A DNA stretch of 64,000 nt from the NCBI GenBank assembly GCA_007026445.1, contig VDMD01000003.1:1612001-1676000 (forward strand), read 5' to 3'. The DNA is from Schizophyllum amplum. Taxonomy: Eukaryota; Basidiomycota; Agaricomycetes; Agaricales; Schizophyllaceae. Every line of letters begins with the position of its first letter. Within the stretch, counting starts at the first letter, position 1. The notes below the pieces were generated by a model. That model saw only the letters and a program-made list of their open reading frames with translations. It did no database searches and was not told the origin of the DNA. The position numbers were made by a program, and so were the translations under genes. Of this stretch, positions 1 to 11,073 are shown one piece after another.

Positions 1-24
1 GTTATTTATTGAAGGAAAGCTTGC

Positions 25-3000
25 ATCGGTTCTTCGCTGATCAGCCGTTGCCCCATGTCTAATGCGCTACGCGCAGGCAGGGCATTGGCGGGGAGCGTCC
101 AGGTGGGCGAGCCGTTGACGAACCTGGTGTTGAGTTAGCCACGGGCGCATTACAATGACCGAAGATCAAGGTCAGAAAGGCGCAAGGTTGCTCGCATATA
201 TCCACCGCCTGCCCGCGTATGTCCTCTGCCCTCAACACAGGAATAGTCTCGCCTAACGCAGGCGCGCCAAGAAGCCAAACCACGCAGGCGAGCATAGAGA
301 GCCAGACTACTCACCATGTAATATACCCATCATCCCTGTTATCAGGATCGCTCCAGTACTCCATCCCGATCGTCATCCCGTTCTGGTCGTTCTCGGCTGT
401 CTGCCCCTCGTTGTAGCTGGCGAAAGGGTATTAGCGCTCGGTTGAGACATTGTGAACACTCGGTCGCCACGGTGTTAGCGCTCGATATCGACGGTGTCAA
501 TGCTCCGCCTCGATCTCAACGCTCCGTCTCGAAGGATGCAGCGCTCCGCCTCGACGAACGCAACCACTCCGTCTCAACGATTGCAACATTCTGCCCCAGC
601 CAGGGACGTCGACACCCGGCCCCCTCCGCCACATAAACAAACTCGAACACTCACGCATCATCCGGGAAATAACTCAGCACCGAACACGCCTGCTGCAAGT
701 TACTCCCACGATAGCTATTGAACTCCGATATGTCGTCGTCGTAGAGGGTGCAAACCTGGCGGGGTGGGTTGGGTTAGCGCCGTTGTAACATACAGGTAAG
801 ATTCGGTCAAGGCGCTCCACTTTCAACCAGCAATCGAAATTCTCCTAGCACGCCCAGCGAGCAAAGTTTGCCCAGCGCGCGAAGTGTGCCCAGCGCGCGG
901 ATTTTGGCCAGTGAGCAAACGTAAATTCGTGCAGCACTCAGCCTGCGCGAAGCCCGAGCAACATCACCGCCACAAAACATCCTCAACACCCCGAACAAAC
1001 CACCACACCCATGACCACCACACCCAAAACCACCACACCCAAAATCACGACACCCAAACCCGCCCCCTCGGAAAGAAGAAAGAAAGGAAAAGGAAAAGAA
1101 GGGAAAAAAGACAAAAGACAAAAGACGAAGAGAAAAACAAAGAACAGAGAACTCACATCCTCAACAATCCTATACTCCTCATCGAACGGAGCGACCTGAT
1201 AGGACTGCGACGCCTGCCCATGCATATTGCTCACGTCAATCTGCGCCTCCAGGATATCGATCTCGGGCGCGGCGCGACCTAGGGATGGGAGTGTCAGGGA
1301 GATTGCGTGAATGATGGAAGTGTCGGCCAGGTTGCGGTGTCAGCGAGGTTGAAGTGATGCGAGAGCACGAGCGGAAGCAAAGCCGACCATGCGCCGACCT
1401 GCTCGCTCAGAACCAGAACACAATCCCAACCACCACAATCCCAAATTAACCAACCACCACACCACAACCCACTCCCGCCTGCCACATCCCAAAAGTCCCA
1501 CTCCAAACCAACCAACACCCAATCCCAAACAAAAACCCAAAACTCACCAACGTACCCCCCACCCCCACTACCCCCGCTCGGGCCGGGATGGTCCTCGCCC
1601 TTGCACGTGCACGCCGATAGCCGTTGGCCAGGGAGCCAGGAGAGCTGTGGGAGGGAGGGTAAGGGTTAGCGAAGGTGGATGGGAGGGGGAAGGATCAGCG
1701 AGGTGAAGGGTGGAGGGTTGATGAGGTGTATGGAGGAGAGCAGTTAGCGACATCGCAGTCCAAGCGACGTCGTCCGAGCACCGACAACGGCCGCCGTCCA
1801 CGGACCGACAACGACCGCCGTCCAAGCACCGACAATGACACTCGACGCAACAAGCAAAAAACCCCACATACTTCATGACCATTAGGTCCCGCCTCGCTCG
1901 TATCATAACCGTTGTCCGGGTCCGACTGGTTCGCCATCGCGCCCGTGTCGCAGCTGTAGGTCGAGGTCAATATGATGAGCAGAATATAGGTCGAGGTCAG
2001 AGTCATGAAAGTGAGATAATGTTGAGATCATGAGCAGAATGAAGATGGTTGTCATGAGCAGAATGAAGATGGTTGTCATGAGCAAGATGAAGATGGATCT
2101 CATGAGCAGAATGAAGATGAACATGAGCTCTCCACCCACCTATCATAACTATAGGGCCACGTCCCCTCTGTAGTCGCACCATACCCTGCGCGGCCCTGAA
2201 CATTTGTGTTAGCTGTTTGGATACGAGGGATCCGGGCACGGCGTAGAATAGGAACATCGACGTTGTATGGTGAAGGAAACGACGTCGTAAACAGAAAGCG
2301 TCCACGTCGTAGGCCGGGATTGATCCAGGTCGTATCGAGGAAACATCCGCGTCGTACACAGGAGAATCTGCATCGTACAAAGGGACACAAACCACGTCAT
2401 ACGAAAGAAAATCCCATTCGACGCAGTCATGCTTTACCATTTCCCTCCAGAAAAAGAAACAGATAAACTCTCACTCACCAGATTCCCCATCGTCCACACG
2501 CCCGGCCAGTATCCTGGGCTGTCGTGCGTGCCGGGGAGGGAGACTTTGACCTGGGGAGAGCAGTTATGAGTTTTTATCGGACTTGTAGAGGTGAGTGGGC
2601 GCAAGGTTCAGAAGCGCGTGGACAGAGACGTAAAACGATATAGTCATGAGAAAGAGGGATAGGTCATGGGAAGTAGCGGAAGCGGAGGTCATGGGAAAGA
2701 GGAACCGGTGGCGTGAACAGTCCCAAAGGGGTGATGACTGGCAAACAGCAGTGACATGGGAGGGCCTGGAACGCCGAGCGTTCGAAAGCCCATATAAATA
2801 TGGCATTGACGGCACCTCACTACGGCTGGCGGTGTGACGCGTCGCAACATGATGATGAAAGCCGTGATGCGCCACGTAGGCAGGTGCGACGGGGAACGGG
2901 ATAATGAGGATGGTGTCGAGAAAGACAAGGAAGTGAGCGGAAGGCGCGACATACCTCGACATAGCCGGTTGTGAAGCAAAGCTTATTCCATGTCTGAAGC

Positions 3001-3810
3001 ATACCCGACTGGAAGTTGAGCTCGTGGGTTTCCTGGCGGGGATGAGTTGGGGGCGAGAGCGTCGGATCTCGCACGCACCTGCTGGGTCATGGTGATGACA
3101 AGCTTGCCGGCCTTGGTAGTGATGGCTTGCGGATCGTACCACTCGAGGTCGCCAGTGGGCCAGTAGTGGAAGTCCATGCCTTCCCAGTAGGGATCGTCGC
3201 CGGGGTAGAAGGTGCGGTCCTCGGTCTCGAACTCGTCGGAGAAGACGAGATTGTAGTCGTGACCATCGTTGCCTTTGCGGGTCATGGCGTCCTCGGGGGT
3301 GTCGGGGTCGATGAGCTGGCGCAGATTGAGATCGGGGATCTGGCCGCTGCCGTTGATGCCGCCGAGGTTGTAGCCTGAGGAGGCGACGGCGGGGTGGCCG
3401 ACGGCGTCGTAGATGGGGTAGCCGAGGAAGAGCATGAGGAGGGCGGCGACGAGGATGAAGAGGGCGAGGGCGTTGACCCATCCGCGTGCGCTGAAGGGCG
3501 TGAACTTTGTGTCGAGCTTGCGCGGGTCGTGGAGGGCGTCGTCGGCGTCGGGAGCGAGGGAGTACTGCTGGGCGGGGATGGACTCTGAGGCGCGGGCGAG
3601 GCGGGCGGTGGACTGTGCGGAGCCTGTGCTGAGCGTCGAGAAGCGCGGGTTGCTGTACGCGGACGACGAGGGCGGGTGGTAAGAATAAGGACCGTAGCCG
3701 CCGCCGACGGTCCCGTTGGCGACCTGGCGCGACATTGCCGTGCTCGACGTTGCTGCGCTCGCCATCTCGCCCGACGAGCTCGGGGGCAGCGCACTGTATC
3801 GGCTGCTCAT
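25..3810 (-). CDS. KRE6: KRE6/SKN1-type beta-1,6-glucan synthesis protein, 3' end off the left edge
   Basis: Type II membrane protein of the secretory pathway needed for beta-1,6-glucan in the fungal wall; the lumenal part is a GH16-like fold. Ten exons join in phase: 3810-3079, 3032-2955, 2550-2479, 2195-2140, 1953-1872, 1644-1548, 1278-1157, 755-655, 416-315 and 123-25 (about 513 residues before the edge). A Ser/Gly-rich cytosolic tail is followed by one membrane segment at residues 111-132, then family motifs SGYNLGGINGSGQIP, YPGDDPYWE, LEWYDPQAITTK, GRAGYGATTEGTWPYSY, PEIDILEAQ (the E-x-D-x-x-E catalytic-type motif), EYWSDPDN and ISEEP. An upstream in-frame ATG at 3825 would add five residues; MSSRY at 3810 is preferred. 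The last exon here must end at 25 with a GC donor (GCAAGC), since no GT lies before the stop. Every intron is full of short tandem repeats. KRE6 and SKN1 cannot be told apart. Confidence 0.93.
450..2720. repeat. Unrelated short tandem repeats in successive introns of the KRE6 gene
   Basis: Each intron of the KRE6-like gene has its own degenerate minisatellite. Examples: 480-590 (CTCCGCCTCGA/ACGCTCCGTCTC variants), 850-910 (TGCCCAGCGCGCGAA-like), 1000-1065 (ACCACCACACCCAAA, about 4 copies), 1765-1845 (24-bp units around CACCGACAACG), 2024-2125 (24-bp unit starting GAAGATGGTTGTCATGAGC, 3-4 copies in register at 2041, 2065 and 2089), 2265-2400 (units ending in CGTCGTA or CATCGTA) and 2640-2710 (GGTCATGGGAAAGAGG-like). 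None crosses the exon boundaries. Confidence 0.75.
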
Positions 3811-4811
3811 CGTCGCGTAAATCAAACCTCTCTTTGTGTACGGCTTTGTATGCTGACGTCACTCAGACAAATGAAGCCGTCCATCACGGGATCCGCGGTG
3901 CCTCGATCATTTGTGGGTCCAAGGCCGCACCAGCCGCGCTCCGGTCCTTGACCCGGACGCTTCCCCCGCGACGTTCGGGCTCTGAGTCTCCAAACATCCA
4001 GTTCTGCTGTCTTCACACACACCAACGTCATGCTAGGCTCACCGCCTCCGAGTCGGGTGGCATCCTATCTTATCCGAGTCCGACATACCGTCTGCCACGC
4101 TTGCGCGTGCTACCAGATTACCTATCCGCCGTAAGTACCTAGACGCTTGAATTTTGCGAACGTCCGCTACCGCACTCTCCTCCGCAGATACCCATCATCG
4201 TGAGCTCGCTTCGCCGCATGGGTGCGCTACATACCGGCCTCTTCCTCTTCCCTCTTTCACTCTGGATCCAACACTATTCTGAGTCTCCCGTTCACATACC
4301 CTGCGCCTAGCCTCTCCGGAGGCGAGCTACGAGTCCAAATCGCCTCAACCGCCTGAATTCAACCCACTGAGGCCATTATCCCAGTCATAGTGCAGCCGCC
4401 TCCAATGCCAGACGCGCCCTCACCTTCGCCAGCGCGACGCGTCTCGGCGGCCGACGTCGTGGAAACAGCCTCAAACAGCCGCAAACGCGCCTTCATTTTT
4501 CGTCATCTTCGGAAGCTCTTCTTGATTGTTCACCCACAGGCTCACCACTTCATGCGACTTCGTATATCTCCGCTAGGTGCACCATCGCCACATTCTACAT
4601 TCCCCTCAACAGTCAGCAGAATACAATAATCCTTGCTGTCCCAATCGAGAGTTCGTCGTGTAGCGCAGTTGTCCATTCTAAGTACTACAACACACGATCA
4701 TGCCACATATAATATATGACCGTCTTCACATTTTCCCAAGAGTCCATTTCTCTCGTTCTCGCTATGCACACCGTAACCAATTTCCTCGACACCCATCCAC
4801 CCCACCCTCAC
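3811..4811. other. Intergenic, about 1 kb upstream of KRE6
   Basis: Lies between the start of the KRE6-like gene and the 3' end of the zinc-finger gene. Short ORFs here have no recognisable motif and low coding character. It should hold the KRE6 promoter and 5' UTR and the 3' UTR of the neighbour. No clear TATA box next to the KRE6 start. Confidence 0.6.
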
Positions 4812-6583
4812 CTACCTAATCACCACAACCGGCATCACCATTCCACTCTTCAGATCTTTCTTCCCCTCCCGTATATTCCTCTCCACTTGCTCCTTCATCC
4901 ACCTCAGATGCACACGTTCCACATGCCTGCGGCATAGGTTATCACGGCGGGGGTGTGTGTAGCCACACACCCTTATCGAGATCCGCTGGCCGTGCACCGT
5001 TGGCCAGCCATCTAAGGGAACGACCGCGCCGTTCACGAGTCTCCCGCACACAACTCTGCCACCGTCGACCAACGGTCTGCCAACCACAGGTCTGCCGTCG
5101 TCGTCCACGAGTCTGCCGTCCACGAGTATACCGCCCTCCTTCACCGGTGCCATACACACATGCAAGACCGTTTGTGTCCTGTCTTGCGCGTGCCCGTCAT
5201 TTTCCGCGTGCCGTTTCCCGTCATGCTTTTTTGAGAAGGTTGCATGGCAGCCCGTCGACGCGTATAGCGGGCAGGGGAATCTGGCCTTTTCCTTCGGTGG
5301 ATCTTGTCTCCTTCTTCTCGCATTGCGTCTGGGAAATTCTGCCGGACTGCGTTTCTTTCGCTTGCGTGGAGGTTCGTCGATTTCTTCACTGCCAAAGTCT
5401 TCGGTCGGCAGACTGTGTACCAGTGCGGAGGTGGACGCCGACTCGGGGGGCGCAGGAGGATATTGTGGCGCAGAGGACAATTGCAGTATGGCAGGCGCAA
5501 ACTGCGCTGACTGATGCACCGTCGAGGATGTAGGCAAGCTATCATCTTGCTGGGCTACAGGTGCCACAAAAGGCGCATCCACAGGACGGGATGAGTGGAC
5601 GGGGAACGAAGGCGTGAACGAGAGGCTGGGCGATGCCGCGTTGAAGCCTTGCGTTCCATCAGAGGTCGAAATTTGCAGGGACTCAGAAGGAGACACGTTC
5701 GGTACGACGAAAGCGTGGGTGTCCAGGAGCGAAAAATCCGCCAACGCATCCTGCGCAGTGACTGTCGCGGTATTCAAATCGATCCCCAAGCCATCGTCGA
5801 ACGGCGCCGGCATTGAGGCGCCCAAGTCGAGATCGGAGAGGGAGGTTCCATCCAAGTCCCCGAAAGACCAGACGTTCGGCGGTCCAGTCGATTCCACAAG
5901 CCCAAACATGTTGTCCGTGGGATAGAGCTCCTGCGCAGTGTCCCGTTGCTTCAAAGACTCGGCCCAGTCGGCCGCATCATTATTATAAAATGGCGTCGTT
6001 GCGACCTCCGCCACTGGATGCTCAGACCAACTTGTAGACGCCGGAGAGCTGAGGGCAGTGTACGGCGTGTTCGGCGTGACAGGGTATGAGGACGGCGTCG
6101 GCGAATATGGGGACGGCGGCAAGCTCCCCATGCCATAAGACCAGGGCGAGAAGCTTGGCGTCGAAAGCATCGATCCGGGCGACCCGTAGGCGGGCGATCC
6201 GTAGGCGGGCGATCCGTAGGCGGGCGATCCGTGAGCAGACGACAAGTGGGCATGTGGAACCAAAAGGTTCGTGTTGAGAGGCGGCGGCGGAGGGCGACGA
6301 CGCAGGGGCCGCGGAGAGCTCTGGGGTACGACGAGGGTCGGGATCCCAGGCTGTGGCGACGCAGGGCCCTCCGACGGCGCCTGCTGAGGCTACGATCAGC
6401 CACTGGGTTTTGCGAAAACAATGACTGGGGTTAGTCGCTTACCAGTGATATTCTGGGGACGTCCTTGTCTTCGCCGCCGTCACCGTCTCCGGTTTGGATG
6501 AAGCCGTAAAGCCCCTGAGGCAAGGACGAGTCCAGATAGGTTGACGGCCAACTTTCCTGTGCGTCGACGTCCATGACCTTCAT
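4812..6583 (-). CDS. C2H2 zinc-finger protein, putative transcription factor
   Basis: Two exons, 6583-6443 and 6383-4812, give about 570 residues with an in-phase junction. The N-terminal half is Ser/Pro/Tyr-rich low complexity, including four copies of GSPAY/GSPG made by a 15-bp DNA repeat near 6177-6235. A basic stretch (PPRKRKKR, ARRRR) precedes a finger C-x7-C-x12-H-x5-H starting RFPCPLYASTGC. A second, degenerate finger ends RRDNLCRRHVERVH and lacks a clear first Cys pair. Between them is a segment of GRLVD-type repeats encoded by a 15-bp minisatellite (about 5030-5150) that may really be an intron: GT at phase 2 near 5148 and AAG near 4978 would remove it in frame. Acidic N-terminus and C-terminal fingers suggest a DNA-binding regulator; target unknown. 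Confidence 0.72.
5030..5150 (-). repeat. 15-bp minisatellite inside the zinc-finger gene
   Basis: On the minus strand the unit is close to CTCGTGGACGGCAGA, with degenerate copies from 5145 down to about 5030. It stays open in the frame of the zinc-finger protein (GRLVD-like repeats) and separates the two fingers. It could be coding or an unspliced stop-free intron. Confidence 0.6.
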
Positions 6584-7563
6584 TGAATGATACCGAGGAC
6601 TTTCTGAGTATATCAGCCTTCGGTGAATGGGAAAAACGACCTTCGCGAGTGAAGTGGAAGGAAGACAAAGGGCACAAAAAAGCACGCACCCGCCGCTCGA
6701 TGCGTGTCACCTTTTATATTCCAGAACCGGCAGACCTGCTGGTCCTGTCCTTCCCGGAGGGTGTTACTGCACGTTTCTGATGCGGATCGTACTCTTGAGG
6801 CGCCTCAAGAGCTCTCGCTGTTTGCCGGATCCACGTCAGCTCAGTGGGCTCGGCACTGGCACGGTTGACGTTGAAGACCCACGCCACAGGTTCAATGATT
6901 CGCGCATCGCCTTCGAGGCGCATTGTTCTGTCTGAGAAGTTCACACGAGTGAAGAGTCCTGTGGTAGAATGCATTCGCAAGGCTGTGGCTTGAGAGGCGC
7001 TTTAACCTGTCGGGGATGGAAAAGCGAAGCCTCGTTTTTGCGTCGCCGCCTCGTTCTCGCAAAGCGGTGCCTGCCCTTTTTTTCCTTGTGTCAAAGTTAC
7101 AAGTTCAAGAAGCATCGGAGGCACACCTGCTGATATCTGTGCTCGTTAGAGTCCTGAGCGCAGAATACACTACGCAATTGAATTTGAGGCGCCAGGCCAT
7201 TAACGCCTCCTCAGCGAGTGAGCCATCTCGCCTGAGTTCAAATTTTGAGTCATGGATATCATGGGCTTCGTGAGCGGATCGACAGCCAGGAATCTGGTCG
7301 TTCTGGCGATGGAGGGGACGCGCGACTCTGACAGGAAGTCGGTGCTCGGAAAACCCCGCGAGCTGCGGCCCTTGCCTGACCGGCTTCTGCCGCTCAAGTC
7401 ACACGGTCACGTGCTTCTCATTGTTCACTAGTGCTTAAACGTCCAACTTCAATTTCGAAGGCTACATCGAGCTCGGCAACTTGCACGCTTGCGCTTTCTT
7501 TCGCTGGACTATCCCCAGAAATATGTAAGAGCGGCGCTACTATGATACGGGATGTCTGCACCA
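6584..7563. other. Intergenic between zinc-finger genes
   Basis: Holds the promoter of the 4812-6583 gene and the 3' region of the 7564-8742 gene. A TCACGTGC element near 7405 resembles elements upstream of the two neighbouring zinc-finger genes. Only small ORFs without recognisable content were seen. Confidence 0.5.
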
Positions 7564-8742
7564 TTATTCATACATAGGTTCCATCACGTCCACAACATCC
7601 CCGTCAGCAACGCTCTGAGTTCCAGCGCATGTCCCATTCTTCAACTGATCCTTCATGAGAGCCACCTGCTCAGAATGCCACTTTGGGTGCTTCAGACGCT
7701 GATGGTTCGCGACGCCAACTTTCCCGCGACATTGCGTCGAGCAAGACGGGGCTGCGCATGCGTACCATTCGTATACGCGCCGCACCGTTTTGTCCGAGCT
7801 CTTCATCGTCTGCTTCTTTTCCGTGGGCTGCTCCTTTTTCTGCCGCTTAACGATCTTCTGGTCTGGGACAATCGATGTCGGAGCACCCGGCGGATTAGCG
7901 TGGTCCACCTGTTGTTCGATAGGGCCGAAGTTCGCTATTGATTCCGGAAGAGCATTAGGCGACTCAATGACCCGTTGTCCAGCGACAGGCCAATCTGAGG
8001 AAGCAGTTGGAGAGGATGACTGGGCAGGGAAGTACAGTGCGTCAGAGAGAGCAAAAGTCGGTATGGCAGGGATCGAGCCGGATGCCGCCGCGTAGGAAGT
8101 TTTGTGCGCTTCTGCCGGGGCGAGGTAGGATGCCGCCGAGTTGGTGTGACACAGAGCAACCTCAGGGTCGTTCTTCATTCCCGCAAGATGGGTGACAGAA
8201 CTTGGTGCTGGTAGCCCACTTGCGTTCGCTGTCCCGCAAACAGCGGGAGAGGTAGAGTCGTCGGGAGCAACAGCGGAAGGGTGGCCATTGACAGTGACGA
8301 GTGCCTCGTCACTACTGAGGAATGGCGGGTAAAAGTTCGGGCCCCCGGCAACTAGGTCTTCACAAAACGGAGAGATTTCGATGAGTGACAACCATGGAAT
8401 GGCCTGAGCTAGAGACTCCTGATCAACGTCTGCAGTGGATGCGCTGTCGTCATGATAGAGGAGTACTTTGTTGCCGAAGGCCAAGGGATCTTTCGACGCG
8501 ACAGCCCGCTCAAAGAAAGCACGTTTGAGTAGTCCGGGCGGGTTATCAGACGCATGTTGTCGACTCTGCTGTTCTTATGAGTAAGTCAAACGACAGCTAA
8601 TGGAGATGCCACTCACCGCCTTGTGGCCACTGCCATTGTTGCTGCCAGTGCCAACAACTGCGTCGCCATGTCCATCACCACGTTCGTCTGCATTCATCGC
8701 TGCCAGGACTTCTTCGGCACGGAGGTCCTCAAGATCGCACAT
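7564..8742 (-). CDS. C2H2 zinc-finger protein, tandem paralogue A
   Basis: Two exons, 8742-8617 and 8568-7564, joined at phase 0 across a 48-nt intron, give about 376 residues. Exon 1 (MCDLEDLRAEEVLAAM) is acidic and matches the first exon of the neighbour at 9195-10293 in length, charge and splice position. The shared core contains AIPW, ISPF/ASPL, a GGP-x-YPPF motif and Ala/Ser-rich segments. A basic linker (KRQKKEQPTEKKQ) leads to one classical finger near the C-terminus: C-x4-C-x12-H-x4-H in CAAPSC...HQRLKH. A single finger at the end of an acidic/Ser-rich protein fits a fungal transcriptional regulator; target unknown. Confidence 0.72.
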
Positions 8743-9194
8743 TTTACACCGACGGGATGAGTTAAGACGAGCTCGAAGGTACCGACCTCCACTCAAAATT
8801 CAACATGAGAGCTTGAGCGCTCATCTTCCGAATGAGTCTGTCGCGCACTGACCGACTGGTCGACCTTAAGAAAGCGTAAGCACCATTCACTCTCATGGAG
8901 CCATTGTCGCCTCGTTGTACATAGCACGGTACCATTGTTGCGTCTTTGTGGCGCGGGCCGCTGATCCTTGGGGCCTTCAATGCGTGTGAATCCTGACGGC
9001 GCTTTCCGAGAGTCACGTGCTACGAATGTTCGACTTTTTGCACCTTGATTCCAGTGAAGAAATTCATAATATAATCATGTCTAGCGTTGACTACCGCAAT
9101 TTCTAGCTACGTTCATGATCAATCGCGTCCAGGAAAGCCCCGTCACCACCGCTCTGGGGTTCTGCACATATCCCATCGACCGTCTAGTAAACGT
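8743..9194. promoter_or_regulatory. Upstream region of paralogue A, similar to that of paralogue B
   Basis: The stretch near 8930-8960 (ATTGTTGCGTCTTTGTGGC) and 9010-9045 (TCACGTGC then GTTCGACTTTTT) has counterparts near 10490-10515 (TATTGTTGCGTCTTCGTGCC) and 10975-11005 (TCACGTGCCTCATGTTCAAC) upstream of paralogue B. Shared promoter words suggest the duplication carried regulatory DNA. Includes the 3' UTR of the neighbour. Confidence 0.45.
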
Positions 9195-10293
9195 TCACGA
9201 GAGCATGACACCAGTGCCACTGCCCGCATGCTTCTTCAGATGGTGCGCTCGAAGAGTGCTTCTGCGGCGGTACTGCTTCAAGCAAGAGGGGACCCTGCAT
9301 ACGTAGTACACCGGCTTGACCTTTGCGTCTACTGGCCGCGCTTCGTTTTCCTTCGCAGCATGCATATCTTTCTGCTGGTCGACCATGTGGTGTCCCGATT
9401 CGTGACTAATGTCAGGACCAACAGAAATACTGTTCGATCCGGAGATGGGACGGTTGGATATAGCTTCATCATCGCGACGGTAGACAGTGGCAGGGGCATG
9501 CACATAGGGGGCCAGCTGAGCGGGAGCACCAGGAGACGATGGCGACGCCGAGTTCACAAAGAGCGAGGCTAGATCATCCGTGTACGATGCGAACGTGTCG
9601 GAATATTCCTGCGATGACACGAGGAGGGCAAGCTGCTCGGCAGATTCAGAACTTCCTAGAAAAGGCAACACGATCGAGGATGCATCCCGCGAGGTTGAAG
9701 CAGGCAAGAGTGCGGCAGCGGAAGTAAGCTCTGGCAGGACAGCGGTCGCGCCGGACGCCTTCATATACAATGTTTTGTTGGCCAGTGCGGCGGCATAATA
9801 CGACGCTGACAAAGAGGCGTGATACGATGCCGCCAATGAGGCGCGCTTTAGTGCCGCCAGGTAGGCGTCAGAGCGCAGTGGCGGCGGTCCAGAAACCACC
9901 GCCTCATCTTCAGTGATCCCCGTGCAGGAAGGCCCATCGAAAATTACAGCGAGATGCACCATGGCGTCTTCCACCCTGAGGTCATCGTCACCAATGTGAA
10001 AGGGCGGGTAGGTGATTGTCGGCCCCCCCATGATTACGTCTTCAGAAAGCGGAGAGGCTTCAATGAACGACTCCCAAGGGATGGCCTGAAAGTCCTGATC
10101 AGCGTCTGAATCTGTGGTGGGCCCTGTTGTTAGCATGAGTATGTAAGGCGAAACGACAACTGATAATATTGCCACTCACAGCCTTGTTGCCATTGTCATC
10201 GTCCGAGTTGTCGACGGCTGCGCCGCCATCGCCCTCGTCTACAACCAGCTCCCTCATAGCCTCTTCGCCAAATACATCCTCAAGGCTGATCAT
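9195..10293 (-). CDS. C2H2 zinc-finger protein, tandem paralogue B
   Basis: Exon 1 is 10293-10180 (MISLEDVFGEEAMRELV..., acidic, Asp/Asn run). Exon 2 most simply starts at 10094 (phase 0, after GATCAG) and ends at 9195, giving about 337 residues; other AG sites 6-33 nt upstream break the frame. Shares AIPWESFIEASPLSED and the YPPF motif with paralogue A, then an Ala/Ser/Tyr-rich middle, and ends with one finger C-x4-C-x12-H-x4-H (CRVPSC...HHLKKH). Same intron position and strand as paralogue A, so the two arose by tandem duplication and diverged strongly outside the finger and N-terminus. Probable transcription regulator. Confidence 0.72.
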
Positions 10294-11073
10294 GTCGAAG
10301 TCACTCGAGGAATAAAGATGAGCTCAAAGACAACGACCTGCAATCAAGATGAGACCGCGGCTGACCTTCACTCACCAGCACTCCCTCCCTTATACTGGTC
10401 GTGCATCGACCCACCGGCCGTCAACGTTCCGTAGACGCTTGACTTCGTGGCACGCGACTATTGTCGAGTCTTCGTAGAATGGCCCTATTGTTGCGTCTTC
10501 GTGCCATAGACTCGATGTCGCCCCTCCCCTTCGTGGCGCAAAAGTATCGCCATCTCCTTTCGTGGCGCGAGGCTGTTATGTAGGGAAGCTATCGTTCCAT
10601 GCATGCTTTCTGCCGTGCGAACATCATCTGCTTAGCCCACCGTCGACTTGTTGCGGACGATGTTGGTACAGACCTAGAAGACCTATCGCCGCAGCTCGTG
10701 AATCGTAGATTTCCTCCCGTCGCGCCACATGTTTAATTGCATAGCAAGGCTCACGAAAGCCGCAATAGGAGGAGGCGCCACCACGGCCAGTCACCACGCA
10801 AAGTCCAGGCAGAAGGAGTTTAGGGCGAACGTGTGTACTGCATGCAAGTATTTGCAGCATCGATTCTCTCACCTTCAGCAACGTGTGCTTGGGCAACAGA
10901 AGACTTGCTTCGAACGACATGGTGGACCGTGGTTCGAGCAGAGAACTTCGATCGCTGACGGCACTTCCCGAACATCACGTGCCTCATGTTCAACTTTTCC
11001 TTTTCTTATTTTTTCCCTCCGCCGTACGCCGTACTGATAGCTCAGCAATGGCTAATGATAGCTCAGACACTCT
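10294..11073. other. Intergenic with repeated CGTGGCGC-type words
   Basis: Region 10425-10580 repeats TATTGT(T/C)G(C/A)GTCTTCGT and TTCGTGGCGC several times. These look like diverged copies of one promoter word upstream of paralogue B. ORFs at 10624-10920 (minus) and 10729-11037 (plus) have no recognisable content. Confidence 0.45.

Noticed and set aside
2564..3862. 432-codon minus frame overlapping KRE6 exon 1
   Set aside because: Arg/Pro-rich shadow in another frame; the KRE6 frame carries family motifs and exon phases.
10624..11037. Overlapping ORFs on both strands upstream of zinc-finger paralogue B
   Set aside because: No domain, no splice-supported extension, and the region carries promoter-like repeats instead.
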